64,000 bases of DNA from Jidongwangia harbinensis (GTDB lineage Bacteria; Actinomycetota; Actinomycetes; Mycobacteriales; Micromonosporaceae), in the NCBI RefSeq assembly GCF_020216025.1, contig NZ_JAIWNC010000001.1, positions 372,001-436,000 on the forward strand, given 5' to 3'. Under the pieces are notes generated by a model. It was not told the DNA's origin. It searched no databases and was given only the letters and a program-made list of their open reading frames with translations. The position numbers and the translations under genes were made by a program. Positions 25,031-34,700 of this stretch are shown here, in pieces (the stretch's first letter is position 1; every line of letters starts with the position of its first letter).

Positions 25031-25900
25031 TCAGGAATCTCCGGGCCGGGCCGGCCGGCGACCCGCGACGCCTGGCGCCCCGGGTCCGCCGGCGAGGTCG
25101 CCGCCGTCGAGCCAACGGCCGATCACCCGGCCGAGGTCGTCCGGGTGGCTGTAGTTCATGGCGTGTGCCGCGCCGGCGATCGTGGTCACCGTCAGATGTG
25201 GAGGCGCCAGCCGGCTGATCTCGCGGACCCGCGCCCTCGGCGGCATCAGCGGGTCGCGGCCGCCGAGCACGGCGAGCGTGGGCACCGGGGTGCAGAGCAG
25301 GCGTTCCAGCGCGGGGAACCGCGCCAGTTCGCTGAACAGGTGCAGGCCGTTGACCGGACCGAAGCGCAGATAGTCGGGCAGCACGACGGGGAGCATGCGC
25401 GGGCTCTCCCGGAACACGTCGCGGGCGAGCTGCAGCAGCGCCCGGCCGAACGGCTGGTTGTGCGCGCCGCCGGCGGGCGAGGCGAGCACGATGCCCGCCA
25501 CCCGCTCCGGCGCGCTGTGCGCCACCTCCAGCGACACCGGCCCGCCCATCGAGTTGCCGATCAGCAACACCCGCTCGAGCCCCAGAGCGTTGAGCAGGTC
25601 GAGCAGCGCCCAGGCCAGCGAGGGGATCCCGAGCGCGGGACCCCAGGCCGCGCTGCGCCCGTAGCCCGGCAGATCCGGCACGAGCGTCGTCGCGCGCCCG
25701 GCCAGCGCCCGGGCGGTCGGCATCAGGTAACTCCCGGACACCGCGAAACCGTGCACGTGTACGAACGGAACCGAGCCGGCCACCTCGGGTCCGATGCGGA
25801 CGTACACCGGGCGTCCCTGCACCTCGACCCGGCGCTCGCGCCAGTCCCTGTCCGTCACGTCGCCATCGTCCGGTGGCCGGCCCTCCGCTGACCTCATCAC
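25031..25900 (-). CDS. Alpha/beta-hydrolase
   Basis: 289-residue cytoplasmic hydrolase with HGFAVSG (oxyanion), nucleophile elbow GNSMGG, candidate Asp in GGRDPLMP and His in GAAHAMNYSHPD. The PGYGRSAAWGP block and overall length are typical of esterase/epoxide hydrolase-like enzymes. Two adjacent ATGs (25900, 25897). Convergent with the decayed AraC gene. Substrate unknown. Confidence 0.9.
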   Translation of the reverse strand: MMRSAEGRPPDDGDVTDRDWRERRVEVQGRPVYVRIGPEVAGSVPFVHVHGFAVSGSYLMPTARALAGRATTLVPDLPGYGRSAAWGPALGIPSLAWALLDLLNALGLERVLLIGNSMGGPVSLEVAHSAPERVAGIVLASPAGGAHNQPFGRALLQLARDVFRESPRMLPVVLPDYLRFGPVNGLHLFSELARFPALERLLCTPVPTLAVLGGRDPLMPPRARVREISRLAPPHLTVTTIAGAAHAMNYSHPDDLGRVIGRWLDGGDLAGGPGAPGVAGRRPARPGDS

Positions 25901-26049
25901 GTGCGGATGACTCGCGGCGCAGTGGCCACCGGACGACGTCGTCGACCGCGGCCGGCCCGGCGAGTATCACCCCTGGCGAAGGGCGCCCGTCTCCGGCCGC
26001 GGGCGCACAGTGTGGTGGCCATGCCATCTCGACGCCGCAGGGGAGTTCG

Positions 26050-26706
26050 ATGGACGACGCCTACGCACGTCACCCGGTCGGGCTGGCCGCCGGCGCGGCC
26101 GCCACTCTGTTCGCCCAGACGATGGGCTATGTCGCGGCGACCACCGCGCTGTTCGCGGTCGGCGCCTACCTCGGCCGGAACCTGCCCGGCGGCATCGCCT
26201 TGGCCGCCTACCTGGCATCGTTCGCCGCCCTGATCGCCATGCAGTTCGCCGTCCGCCGATCCCGGCCGGCGACGGTGGCGCTGCTGGCGGCGTTCGGACT
26301 GCTGACCGGCGTGGCGGTCGCGCCGACTCTGGTCTACTACGCGAACACCGACCCGCAGGCGCTCTGGCAGGCCGGAGCCGCGACGGCCTTGTTCGTCGCC
26401 GCGTTCGGCGCGGCCGGATACGCCACCCGCCGCGACCTCACGGCGCTGGCCCGGGTGTGTTTCTGGGCGCTGGTGGCCCTGCTCGTCTTCGGCATCGTGC
26501 TGATCTTCGTGAACATCCCGAACGGTGCCCTCATCTACTCCGTGCTCGGCCTGGTGATCTTCGCGGGCTTCATCATGTTCGACTTCCAGCGGCTACGGCG
26601 CTCCTCGGACGTCGAGGCCGCGCCGCTTCTGGCGGCGTCGATCTTCCTCGACATCCTCAACGTGTTCCTGTTCTTCCTGCGGATCTTCCGGGGCGGCAAC
26701 CGCTGA
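26050..26706 (+). CDS. Bax inhibitor-1 (YccA/TMBIM) family membrane protein
   Basis: 218 residues with seven transmembrane helices. The last third, MFDFQRLRRSS, AASIFLDILNVFLFFLRIF, is the conserved BI-1 ending. ATG 26050 has GGGAG upstream. Bacterial members (YetJ, YccA) act as pH-gated calcium leak channels or modulate FtsH; which applies here is unknown. Followed by a strong hairpin terminator. Confidence 0.9.
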   Translation: MDDAYARHPVGLAAGAAATLFAQTMGYVAATTALFAVGAYLGRNLPGGIALAAYLASFAALIAMQFAVRRSRPATVALLAAFGLLTGVAVAPTLVYYANTDPQALWQAGAATALFVAAFGAAGYATRRDLTALARVCFWALVALLVFGIVLIFVNIPNGALIYSVLGLVIFAGFIMFDFQRLRRSSDVEAAPLLAASIFLDILNVFLFFLRIFRGGNR

Positions 26707-26798
26707 CCGGCGGACTCCGCGGGCGGGCGCCGGACGGCACGGTCCCGCAGACGGTCATGGCCACTCCCGCCCGCGGCGGGCTCGGTGGCCGCACGAAC

Positions 26799-26823
26799 CC
26801 GGCCCGGAGGTCATCCGGGCCGG
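26799..26823 (+). terminator. Hairpin terminator after the BI-1 gene
   Basis: CCGGCCCGG and CCGGGCCGG form a perfect 9-bp stem with a 7-nt loop, without a T-run. It lies 93 bp past the stop and before the next ribosome-binding site. Confidence 0.5.
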
Positions 26824-26886
26824 ATGAGGCGGGCTCGCCCGGAGCCACCCACAGTGACTCAGACCGAGTAGAGGGGCAGAGGCGTC

Positions 26887-27033
26887 ATGGGAAAGCTCAT
26901 GGGCCGGATCGAGCGGGCCGCGAAATCACCGAAGGCGAAGAAGCTCGAGAAGGAGATGGTCCGCAAGGCCAAGGACCCGAAGACGCAGGCGAAGGTGTCC
27001 AAGGGATTCCGGAAGCTGAGGTCCAAGCACTGA
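26887..27033 (+). CDS. Small Lys/Arg-rich protein, 48 residues
   Basis: A complete short ORF with ATG 26887, GAGGGGCAGAGG upstream and stop at 27033, only 8 bp before the CHAD gene start. One third of the residues are Lys or Arg, arranged on amphipathic helices (AKKLEKEMVRKAKDPKTQAK). This suggests binding to nucleic acid or to polyphosphate; the second is attractive because the next gene encodes a CHAD protein. Function is inferred from composition and context only. Confidence 0.6.
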   Translation: MGKLMGRIERAAKSPKAKKLEKEMVRKAKDPKTQAKVSKGFRKLRSKH

Positions 27034-27041
27034 AACCGTTC

Positions 27042-28568
27042 ATGCAGGCACCGGTGGCCGTCCGCATCGCCCGTCCGCCCGGCGGCGCGGCCCTCGACCT
27101 CGATGCCCTGCGGGTTCTGCTGACCCCGGCGTTCGAGGTGTCGGCCGGCCGGCAGTCCGTGGTGCGGCGCACGGTGCTCGACACGTTCGACCGGCGTCTC
27201 GCCCGCGCCGGGCAGCGACTCGTCCTGGTCGCCGGGGCCGGCGACGAACGACTCGAGCTGACGCGCAACGGGCGGACCGTCGCGCAGGCGCTCGACGGCA
27301 CGGCGCTGCGGGTGCCGGCGATGGCGGGTGCGCTGCCGGACGGCACGCTGAAGGACCGGGTCGCGCCGCGCGCCGGCATCCGCGCCCTGCTCGCCGTCGG
27401 CGAGCACCGGAGGCGGACGTGCCGGGTCGAGCTGCGCCACGCGAACGGCGAGACCGTGGTACGCCTCGACGTGGACGAACCCGCCGAGGACGGTGCCGCA
27501 CCGCCGCCGACGGTCGCCGTCTGGCCGGTGCCCGGACACCGGAGAGAGGCCGACCACGCCTGGCGGCTCGTCACCACCATGCTGGAACCCGTCCCGTGCG
27601 AGCCGGCGGCTCCTCCGGCCGCCCGCGTTCGGCCGATCGATCCCGGGGTACCGGCGCAGACGCTGCTCGCCGCGGAGCTGACCCGGTTTCTCGGCCAACT
27701 GCGCGACAACCTGCCCGGCGCGGTCGCCGACATCGACACCGAGTTCCTGCACCACGTCCGCGTCGCGGTCCGGCGGACCCGCTCGTCGCTGAAGCTGGGC
27801 CGGCCGGCGCTTCCGCCGCACGTCCGGGACGTGTGGGAGCCGCAGTTCAAGTGGCTCGGCGACCGCACCACACCGGTCCGCGATCTCGATGTGTACCAGC
27901 TCGGCCTGCCGGAGATGGCCGGCTGGCTGGACGCGGCCGCGGCCGCCGACCTGGAGCCGTTCCGGGTGCACCTGGCGCACCGGCGGGCCGCCGAGCGCCG
28001 CGCCCTGGTGGGTGCGCTGCGCGGCGCCCGCCTGCGGCAACTGCTCGACGATTGGCCGGGTGCGCTGGCCGAGCTGGCCGACTCCGCACACGGGCCGGAC
28101 GGTGCCGCCTGGTCGGCCGGGGCCCTGGCCCGCGCCAATCTGGCGCGGGCGCACCGGCGGGTGGTCCGCGACGGCACCGCGATCTCCGACGCCTCGCCGC
28201 CGGAGGATCTGCACGACCTGCGGAAGCGGTGCAAGGAGCTGCGCTACGCGCTCGACATGTTCGCGCCGGTGCTCGGTGACGCCGCCGTGCGCACGGCGAT
28301 CAAGGACCTGAAGAAGCTGCAGAACGTGCTCGGCCGGTTCCAGGACTCGGAGGTCCAGATAACGACGCTGCGCGGGTTCGCGCACGAGATGGTCGCCGGC
28401 CGCGCCCCGGCCGACACCCTCCTCGCGATGGGCGAACTCACCGGTCGTCTCCATGCCGAGCAGCAGCGCGCCCGCGCCGAGTTCGCCGGCGCCTTCGCGG
28501 CCTACGTCCGGCCGGCCGGTCGCCGCCGGATGGCGCGCCTCCTCGCCGATCTCCCGGCCGTCTGCTGA
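27042..28568 (+). CDS. CHAD-domain protein with degenerate N-terminal CYTH-like part
   Basis: 508 residues. The C-terminal half is a CHAD domain: helical, with the conserved basic His motifs HHVRVAVRRTRSSLK and HDLRKRCKELRYALD that bind polyphosphate. The N-terminal 190 residues look like a CYTH (triphosphate tunnel) fold (TVLDTFDRRLARAG, CRVELRHANGETVVRLDV) in which the usual ExExK motif is not evident. ATG 27042; weak ribosome-binding site, probably coupled to the small basic gene. Likely role: polyphosphate granule association. Confidence 0.85.
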   Translation: MQAPVAVRIARPPGGAALDLDALRVLLTPAFEVSAGRQSVVRRTVLDTFDRRLARAGQRLVLVAGAGDERLELTRNGRTVAQALDGTALRVPAMAGALPDGTLKDRVAPRAGIRALLAVGEHRRRTCRVELRHANGETVVRLDVDEPAEDGAAPPPTVAVWPVPGHRREADHAWRLVTTMLEPVPCEPAAPPAARVRPIDPGVPAQTLLAAELTRFLGQLRDNLPGAVADIDTEFLHHVRVAVRRTRSSLKLGRPALPPHVRDVWEPQFKWLGDRTTPVRDLDVYQLGLPEMAGWLDAAAAADLEPFRVHLAHRRAAERRALVGALRGARLRQLLDDWPGALAELADSAHGPDGAAWSAGALARANLARAHRRVVRDGTAISDASPPEDLHDLRKRCKELRYALDMFAPVLGDAAVRTAIKDLKKLQNVLGRFQDSEVQITTLRGFAHEMVAGRAPADTLLAMGELTGRLHAEQQRARAEFAGAFAAYVRPAGRRRMARLLADLPAVC

Positions 28569-28575
28569 CAGCAGA
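28561..28575 (+). promoter_or_regulatory. PopR-box-like palindrome before the clpP pair
   Basis: TCTGCT-GAC-AGCAGA, a perfect 6-3-6 inverted repeat 71 bp before the clpP start. The Streptomyces PopR site in front of clpP3 is remembered as TCTGCC-N3-GGCAGA, so this differs only in the inner base pair. It overlaps the CHAD stop codon. A PopR-like gene lies just past the clpP pair. Confidence 0.7.
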
Positions 28576-28645
28576 TCTCCTTGGGGTGTCGGCGTTCCCG
28601 GGCCGATGGTGGAGTCCGGAACACGGACACGAGGAGCGACGAACC

Positions 28646-29272
28646 ATGCCACTCTCGAACGGGATCAGCCCTTGGACCGCGGGGTCCATCGACGACCAGG
28701 TGGCCGCGCGGCTACTCCATCAGCGGATCATCGTGCTGGGCAGTGAGGTCGACGACCCGGTGGCCAACCGGCTGTGCGGGCAGCTGCTGCTGCTGTCCGC
28801 CGAGGACCCGCGCGGCACGATCAGCCTCTACATCAACTCGCCGGGCGGGTCGGTCAGCGCCGGGCTGGCCATCTACGACACGATGCGGCTGATCCCGAAC
28901 GACGTCAGCACGCTCGCGCTCGGTCTGGCCGGAAGCATGGGACAGTTCCTGCTCACCGCGGGCACACCCGGCAAGCGTTTCAGCCTCCCGCACGCGCAGG
29001 TGCTGATGCACCAGGGTTCCGCCGGCTTCGGCGGCACCGCCGCCGACGTGGAGATCTACGCCGACCAGCTGGAGCGGGTCGGCGCCACCCTGCTGCGGCT
29101 CACCGCCGAGCACACCGGGCAGAGCATCGCGACGGTCGAGCGCGACAGCCGGCGGGACCGGTGGTTCACCGCCGAGGAGGCCCGGGAGTACGGGCTGATC
29201 GACCACATCCTCGGCAGCGTCGACGACGTGCGTCCGCTGATCCAGCGCCTGCCGATGGGGTTGAGCGTATGA
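28646..29272 (+). CDS. clpP: ATP-dependent Clp protease subunit ClpP, first of pair
   Basis: 208-residue serine peptidase of the Clp core. Triad Ser97 in LAGSMGQFL, His122 in LMHQGS and Asp171 in [22 protein letters not shown] forms the handle/oxyanion region. ATG 28646 follows GAGGAG. It would assemble with the next subunit into a mixed tetradecamer, fed by ClpX or ClpC, neither of which is in the window. Streptomyces-type second pair (clpP3) judging from the PopR box and neighbour. The stop overlaps the next ATG by 4 bp. Confidence 0.95.
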   Translation: MPLSNGISPWTAGSIDDQVAARLLHQRIIVLGSEVDDPVANRLCGQLLLLSAEDPRGTISLYINSPGGSVSAGLAIYDTMRLIPNDVSTLALGLAGSMGQFLLTAGTPGKRFSLPHAQVLMHQGSAGFGGTAADVEIYADQLERVGATLLRLTAEHTGQSIATVERDSRRDRWFTAEEAREYGLIDHILGSVDDVRPLIQRLPMGLSV

Positions 29273-29880
29273 GCCAGTACACGATTCCGACCGTGGTGGA
29301 GAAGACGCCGAACGGCGAGCGCGCCTACGACATCTACTCCCGGCTGCTCTCCGACCGCATCATCTTCCTCGGCACCGAGATCGACGACGGCGTGGCGAAC
29401 GTGGTGATCGCCCAGCTCCTGCATCTGGAGTCGGCCGGCGAGCAGGAGATCGCGCTGTACATCAACTCGCCGGGCGGTTCGTTCAGCGCGCTCACCGCGA
29501 TCTACGACACGATGAACTTCGTCCGCTGCGACGTCACGACGTTCTGTGTGGGGCAGGCGTCCTCCGCGGCCGCGGCCCTGCTGGCGGCCGGCACCCGGGG
29601 CAAACGCGCGGTGCTGCGGCACGCCAAGGTGACCCTGCACCAGCCGTCGAGCCAGGCCCGCGGCACGCTGCCCGATCTGGCCGTCGAGGCGAAGGAGGTG
29701 GCGAAGGTGCGGGCTCAGATGGACCGGATCCTCGCCGAACACACCGGTCACTCGACCGCGAAGATCCGGGAGGACACCGACCGCAGCATGGCGCTGACCG
29801 CGGAGGAGGCCGTCGCCTACGGGCTGGCCGACCGGGTGATCATCACCCGCCCGTCCCGCACCTACCGCCTCAGCGCGTAG
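29269..29880 (+). CDS. clpP: Clp protease subunit ClpP, second of pair, triad Asp replaced by Ser
   Basis: 203 residues, coupled (ATGA) to the previous gene. Ser99 in GQASSAAA and His124 in TLHQPSS are in place, and [11 protein letters not shown] is conserved. Where other ClpPs have Asp in TDRDNF, here the sequence is [12 protein letters not shown], so Ser173 stands at the third triad position. Partial triads occur in some paired ClpPs, such as Listeria ClpP1 with Asn. The subunit may need its partner for activity. Corresponds to clpP4 of the Streptomyces pair. Confidence 0.95.
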   Translation: MSQYTIPTVVEKTPNGERAYDIYSRLLSDRIIFLGTEIDDGVANVVIAQLLHLESAGEQEIALYINSPGGSFSALTAIYDTMNFVRCDVTTFCVGQASSAAAALLAAGTRGKRAVLRHAKVTLHQPSSQARGTLPDLAVEAKEVAKVRAQMDRILAEHTGHSTAKIREDTDRSMALTAEEAVAYGLADRVIITRPSRTYRLSA

Positions 29881-29937
29881 CACGCGGGCCGGTCCGGCGC
29901 GGCGCCGGCGGGGCGCTCACCGGCGGCACCGCGCGGA

Positions 29938-30315
29938 TCAAGCGGCGAGCAGCATGACGTCGCCGCGGCGCCCGGGCCGGTTCGGGATCGGGGCCTGAAC
30001 CCGCCCCGCCCGGCCCGACCGGGCGGGGTCGAGCGACAGGACCGCGGCGCGGCCGGCGGTGAGGTCCTGCCGCACCTCGGCGAGCAGGTCGGCCAGCTCG
30101 ATGCGCAGCGAGTCGCAGACCGCCGCCAGGATCTCCGAGCTGGGCTCCTTGCGGCCGCGCTCGACCTCGGAGAGGTACTGCACCGAGACGTTCGCGTCGC
30201 GGGCCACCTCGGCGAGGGTGCGGCACTGCTCCTGCCGCCGGCGGCGCAACACCTCGCCGACCACCGTGCGCAGCAGCGGCCGGGGACGACGATCGGTGTG
30301 CCGGAAGTCCGCCAT
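29938..30315 (-). CDS. popR: PopR/ClgR-type XRE regulator with C-terminal LAA degron
   Basis: 125 residues. The XRE helix-turn-helix is CRTLAEVARDANVSVQYLSE (about 31-50), followed by VERGRKEPSSEILAAVCDSL, the block shared by ClgR and PopR. The protein ends MLLAA; in Streptomyces, PopR and ClgR are themselves degraded by ClpP through C-terminal alanines. It is convergent with the clpP pair, and a PopR-like box precedes that pair, so it probably activates clpP transcription in a feedback loop. ClgR is the alternative name. Confidence 0.75.
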   Translation of the reverse strand: MADFRHTDRRPRPLLRTVVGEVLRRRRQEQCRTLAEVARDANVSVQYLSEVERGRKEPSSEILAAVCDSLRIELADLLAEVRQDLTAGRAAVLSLDPARSGRAGRVQAPIPNRPGRRGDVMLLAA

Positions 30316-30403
30316 GGCCTCACCCTAAGCCGGGACCGCGCCGCCGCGCGGTCCCGGCGGTTAAGCCAGGAGCGAAGCCGTCGGCCCGCACCGCCGCCGG
30401 CGC

Positions 30404-31744
30404 TCACCGGTGGGGCCGGTCCGGCACCGCGTCCGGGAGGTCGATGTCGATGCGCATCAGCCGGGATGATGCCAGGCCGGCCGCGCCCACCAGTACGCAC
30501 GCGACGCCGACCAGCACGAACATCAGCGCGATCCCCCGTCCGGGGCCGACGCCCAGCAGCCGCGCGGGTGAGTCGGCCAACGCCCCGCCCGGCAGCATCA
30601 TCGGGCCGAAGACCCGGTCGGCGAGAAGCCCCGCGGTGAGAAAGCCGACCGGCGCGGTGGACGTGGCCAGCGTGCGGCGCAGGGCGAACACCCGGCCCTG
30701 CAGTTCCAGGGGCACCTTGGCCTGCCAGATCGCCTGGCTGCAGCTGTTGATCACCGGGATGAAGAAGTACAGCCCGAACAGCGCGGCCGCGACCAGCGGG
30801 GCGGACGGGCGCAGCCCGGCCAGCACGGTGCTCACGCCGAGCAGCAGACCCGCCACGACGACGCCGTAGACCTTGCGTTTCGGGCCGACCCACAGGCTCA
30901 TCACCACGCCGCCGAGCAACAGGCCCGCGACGCCGGCCGAGGTGGTCAGGCCGACCACGCCGGCGGAGGCGAAGGACGCCACCAGCGGCACGCCGAGCAC
31001 GAGCGCGAACGAGAAGAAGACGTTGATGGCCATGAAGAACAGCAGGAGCCGGACCAGCGCGGGCCGGCCGACCAGATAGCGCCAGCCCTCGCGGACGTCC
31101 GCGATCAGTGAGCCGTGGCGGGCCGGCGCGCCGCCGCGCGGGCTGGGAATCCGGACCAGCCACAGCGCGGCGATCGAGACCAGGAAGGTGCCGGCGTCGA
31201 TCAGCACGATCCCGGCCAGCAGCACCGCCTCGACCAGCAGGGTGGCGAGCACCGGCGCCAGCGTCTTGGCGGCGGCGCTGGCGAGTTCCACCATCCCCGC
31301 CGCACGGCCCAACTGCGCCTTGGGGACCAGCAACGGGGGCACCGAGGCGTACGCCGGCCAGTAGAACGCGTTGGCGACCGCCACCAGGCCGATCACCGGA
31401 TAGATGTGCCAGATCCGGAACACCCCGGTGAGCACCAGCACGCCGAGGCCGGCCATGGCGGCGGCGCCGAGCACGTTCGCGGCCATCAGCGTGCGACGCC
31501 GGTCCCAGCGGTCCACCAGGGCGCCCGCGAACGGTACGAGCAGCACGATCGGCAACTGCGCGAAGAACATGATCAACGTGAACGAGGTGGCCGAGCCGGT
31601 CTCCCGGAACGCCCAGACGCCGAGCGCGAACGCGGACACCTCGGATCCGATCACGGAGGCGAACTGGCCGGCCCAGATCGCCACCCAGGTGCGCATGCCG
31701 GACTGCGGTGATGCGGACGTACTGGCGGTGGTCTGGGTGGTCAC
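30404..31744 (-). CDS. MFS exporter, last gene of the biosynthetic operon
   Basis: 446 residues, about twelve transmembrane helices. Motif-A-like loop GALVDRWDRRRTL between helices 2 and 3 and the MVELASAAAKTLAPVLATLL helix are typical of the enterobactin-exporter-like (EntS) branch. GTG 31744 overlaps the PKS stop (GTGA). Likely exports the peptide-polyketide product and may provide self-protection. The longer frame upstream is inside the PKS gene and is not used. Confidence 0.9.
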   Translation of the reverse strand: MTTQTTASTSASPQSGMRTWVAIWAGQFASVIGSEVSAFALGVWAFRETGSATSFTLIMFFAQLPIVLLVPFAGALVDRWDRRRTLMAANVLGAAAMAGLGVLVLTGVFRIWHIYPVIGLVAVANAFYWPAYASVPPLLVPKAQLGRAAGMVELASAAAKTLAPVLATLLVEAVLLAGIVLIDAGTFLVSIAALWLVRIPSPRGGAPARHGSLIADVREGWRYLVGRPALVRLLLFFMAINVFFSFALVLGVPLVASFASAGVVGLTTSAGVAGLLLGGVVMSLWVGPKRKVYGVVVAGLLLGVSTVLAGLRPSAPLVAAALFGLYFFIPVINSCSQAIWQAKVPLELQGRVFALRRTLATSTAPVGFLTAGLLADRVFGPMMLPGGALADSPARLLGVGPGRGIALMFVLVGVACVLVGAAGLASSRLMRIDIDLPDAVPDRPHR

Positions 31745-34700
31745 GACGCCTCCTGGTCGGATACGGGACGCTGCGGGATCCAGCCCTGGCCGGCGAAGAA
31801 GCCGAGCAGCGTGTCGAAGTAGCGCGGGTCGTCCAGCCGCCGGGAGGGCAGGTCGGCGCCGCCGAACTCGCGGGCGTTGGCGGTGGCGAACGCGGGCATC
31901 TCCCGGTCCGGTGCCGCGGTGAGCAGGCTGCCGAGCGTGGCGAGCGCCGGGTCCGGATCGGTCTCCAGCCGCTCGTCGAGCGCGGTCCGCCACCGGGTGA
32001 AGGGCACCCGGTCCAGGCGGTAGCCGGCGTCGCGGACCAGCTCGAAGATCCGGTCCCAGGCCAACGGCTGCTCGGCGATGTTGTGGAAGGCACGGCCGGG
32101 CGAGTCGGGCCGCAGCGCGATGGTCACGATCTGCCGGGCCACGGCGTCCACCGGCCCGCCGTGCTGCGGGAACGACCGGGCCGGCGCGAGGCCGAGCCGG
32201 ACGCAGCCCTGCACCAGCCGGGTGTAGTAGTCGTCCGGGTTGCTCACCCCGGTGGTGGTGGCACCGAGGACCACCCCGGGCCGGTGCACCGCGACCGGTA
32301 CGCCGCGGCGGCCCGCCTCCCAGACCAGTTGCTCGCCGACCCATTTGCTCTCGCTGTACGCGGTGTCGTGCCCGACCGGGGGCGGCAGCGGACCGTCCTC
32401 ACCGATCGTGCCGGGTACCCCGCCGGCGAGCGCACCGGCCAGCACGGCGAGCGTGGAGACGTGGTGCACCGGGGTACGCCGACCGGTGGCCGCCATCCGC
32501 AGCACCTCCTGGGTACCGAGCACGTTGGTGTCCCGCAGCGCCCGGTACGGGCGGACGAAGTTGACCCAGGCGCCACAGTGGACGATCAGGCCGGTCCGCT
32601 CGGCCAGCTCGGTGAAGGCGGCGCCGGTCAGTCCGAGGCGCTCGCGGGACAGGTCGCCGGGCACCGCGACCAACCGCTCCCCCGCGGCTTCGGCGGCACC
32701 ACCCAGCCCGGACCGGTCCAGCGCCGCGCGCAGACGTTCGGCCGCGCCCCGCGGGTCGTCGGCGCGGACCAGGCAGTGGACCGTGGCGGTGGTGCGGCGC
32801 AGCAGTTCGGCGCAGAGGTGGGCGCCGAGGAATCCGGTGGCCCCGGTGAGGAACACGTCGGTGACCGGCCCGGTTGCGGGCGGCACGTGGTCCGCGGTGA
32901 TCGCCGGGTCGAGCCGCGCCTCGGCGATCAGGTCCGGCCGGTCCGCGGTGCCGCCGCGGGCGCGTTCGGCGAGCAGGCCGGCGAGTTCCGCGACGGTCGG
33001 GTGGGCGAACAGGTCCCGGACCGTCACCGTGACGCCGAGGTCGGTGCGTATCCGGCGGCCGAGTTGCATGGCGAGAAACGAGTGCCCGCCGAGCGCGCCG
33101 AAGTCGTCGTTCCGGCCGACGTGCGGCACGCCGAGGAGGTCCCGCCACAGCCCCGCGAGCCGCCGCTCCCGGTCGCCGCGCGGCGCATCGGCAACCGGCC
33201 CCCGGTCGCCGCGCCGGTCGCCGTCCGCAGAACGGGCTCCGCGTCCGTCGCCATCCGCAGAATGGGCCCGTGGGCCGTCGCCGTCCGTAGAGAGGGCCCG
33301 TGGGCCGTCGCCGTCCGCAGGGAGGGCTCCAGGGCCGTCGCCGTCCGCGGCGGTGGCCGGTGGCCGGCCGCCGGCCGGGATCCAGTGCCGGCGCCGCTGG
33401 AACGGGTACGCCGGCAGCGGCGTCCGCCGCGGCCGGGCGGGCCCGTGCAGCGCCGCCCAGTCCACGTCGACGCCGGCCTGCCAGAGCCGTCCCACGGCAC
33501 CGACCAGGTGGGCGAGGTCCGATCCGCCGTCCTGGGCCCGGGGCAGCGAACTCACCGCCACCGGTACCGGCGTCAGTCCCTGCGCCCGCACCAGCGAGGT
33601 CAGCGTCTGACCCGGCCCGACCTCCAGCACGACCCGGCCGGGCCCGCGGACCGCCTCCCGCACGCAGTCGGCGAACCGCACCGGCCGGCGCAGGTGCCGG
33701 GCCCAGTACGCCGGGTCGGTCGCGTCCTCCGCCCGCAGCCAGGTGCCGGTGACGCCGGACAGCACCGGCACCGCCGGCGTGCCGAGCCGGTACCGGCCGA
33801 CGCGGGCGGTCAGCTCGTCCAGGAACGGTTCCACCATGGCGGAGTGGCTGGCCACGTCGATCGGCACCGGCCGCGCGTCGACGCCGTCGGCGGCCAGCCG
33901 TGCGGCCAGCTCCGCGATGGCCTCGCGCGGCCCGGACACCAGGGTCATCCCGGGCGCGTTGACCGCGGCCACGTCGACGTCCGGGCCGAGCCGCTCCCGC
34001 AGCGGCCGTTCGGCCAGGGCGACGGAGAGCATCCGGCCGGGCGGCATCCGGGCGAACAGGTCACCGCGCAGGACCGTCAGATCCAGCGCCTCGGCGAGCG
34101 TGAACACCCCGGCGGCGCAGGCCGCGGCGTACTCGCCGAGGCTGTGCCCGAGGACCGCCCGGGGGCGTACGCCCCACGACTCCCAGAGCCGGGTGAGCGC
34201 CCATTCGACGGCGAAGATGCCGGCCAGCACCGCCGACGGATGCTCCTGGGTCTGCCCGGACAGCAGCGCGGCCCGCAGGTCGAGGCGCGGCGCGAGCAGG
34301 TCGGCGCACTCGTCGACGGCCGCGGCGAACACCGGCTCGGCCCGGTACGCCTCCGCGGCCATGCCGGGGTGCTGGCTGCCGCCGCCGGGATAGGCGAACA
34401 CCACCTGCCGCTCGCCGGGCGCGCACCGGACGGTGCGGGCGGCGCCGGGCGCCCGCAGCGCCGCGACGGCAGCGGCGCGGTTCCCGGCCACGACGAATCC
34501 GCGTTCCGCGAAGTGCCGGCGGCCGGCCTGCAACGTGTACGCGGCGTCCGCCAGCCGCGTGTCACCGGCGTCCAGGTGGTCGGCGAGCCGGCGCATCGCC
34601 TCGGCCACCGCACCGGTGTCCACGCCGGAGACCGGGAGGAGCTGCCAGTCCCGGTCCGGCCCGGCGGGCTCCACCGCGGGCGCCTGTTCGAGCACCACGT

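Noticed and set aside
33700..34000. Assigning methylmalonyl specificity to the AT domain
   Set aside because: The motif reads VASH, neither YASH nor HAFH, so extender choice cannot be decided by eye.
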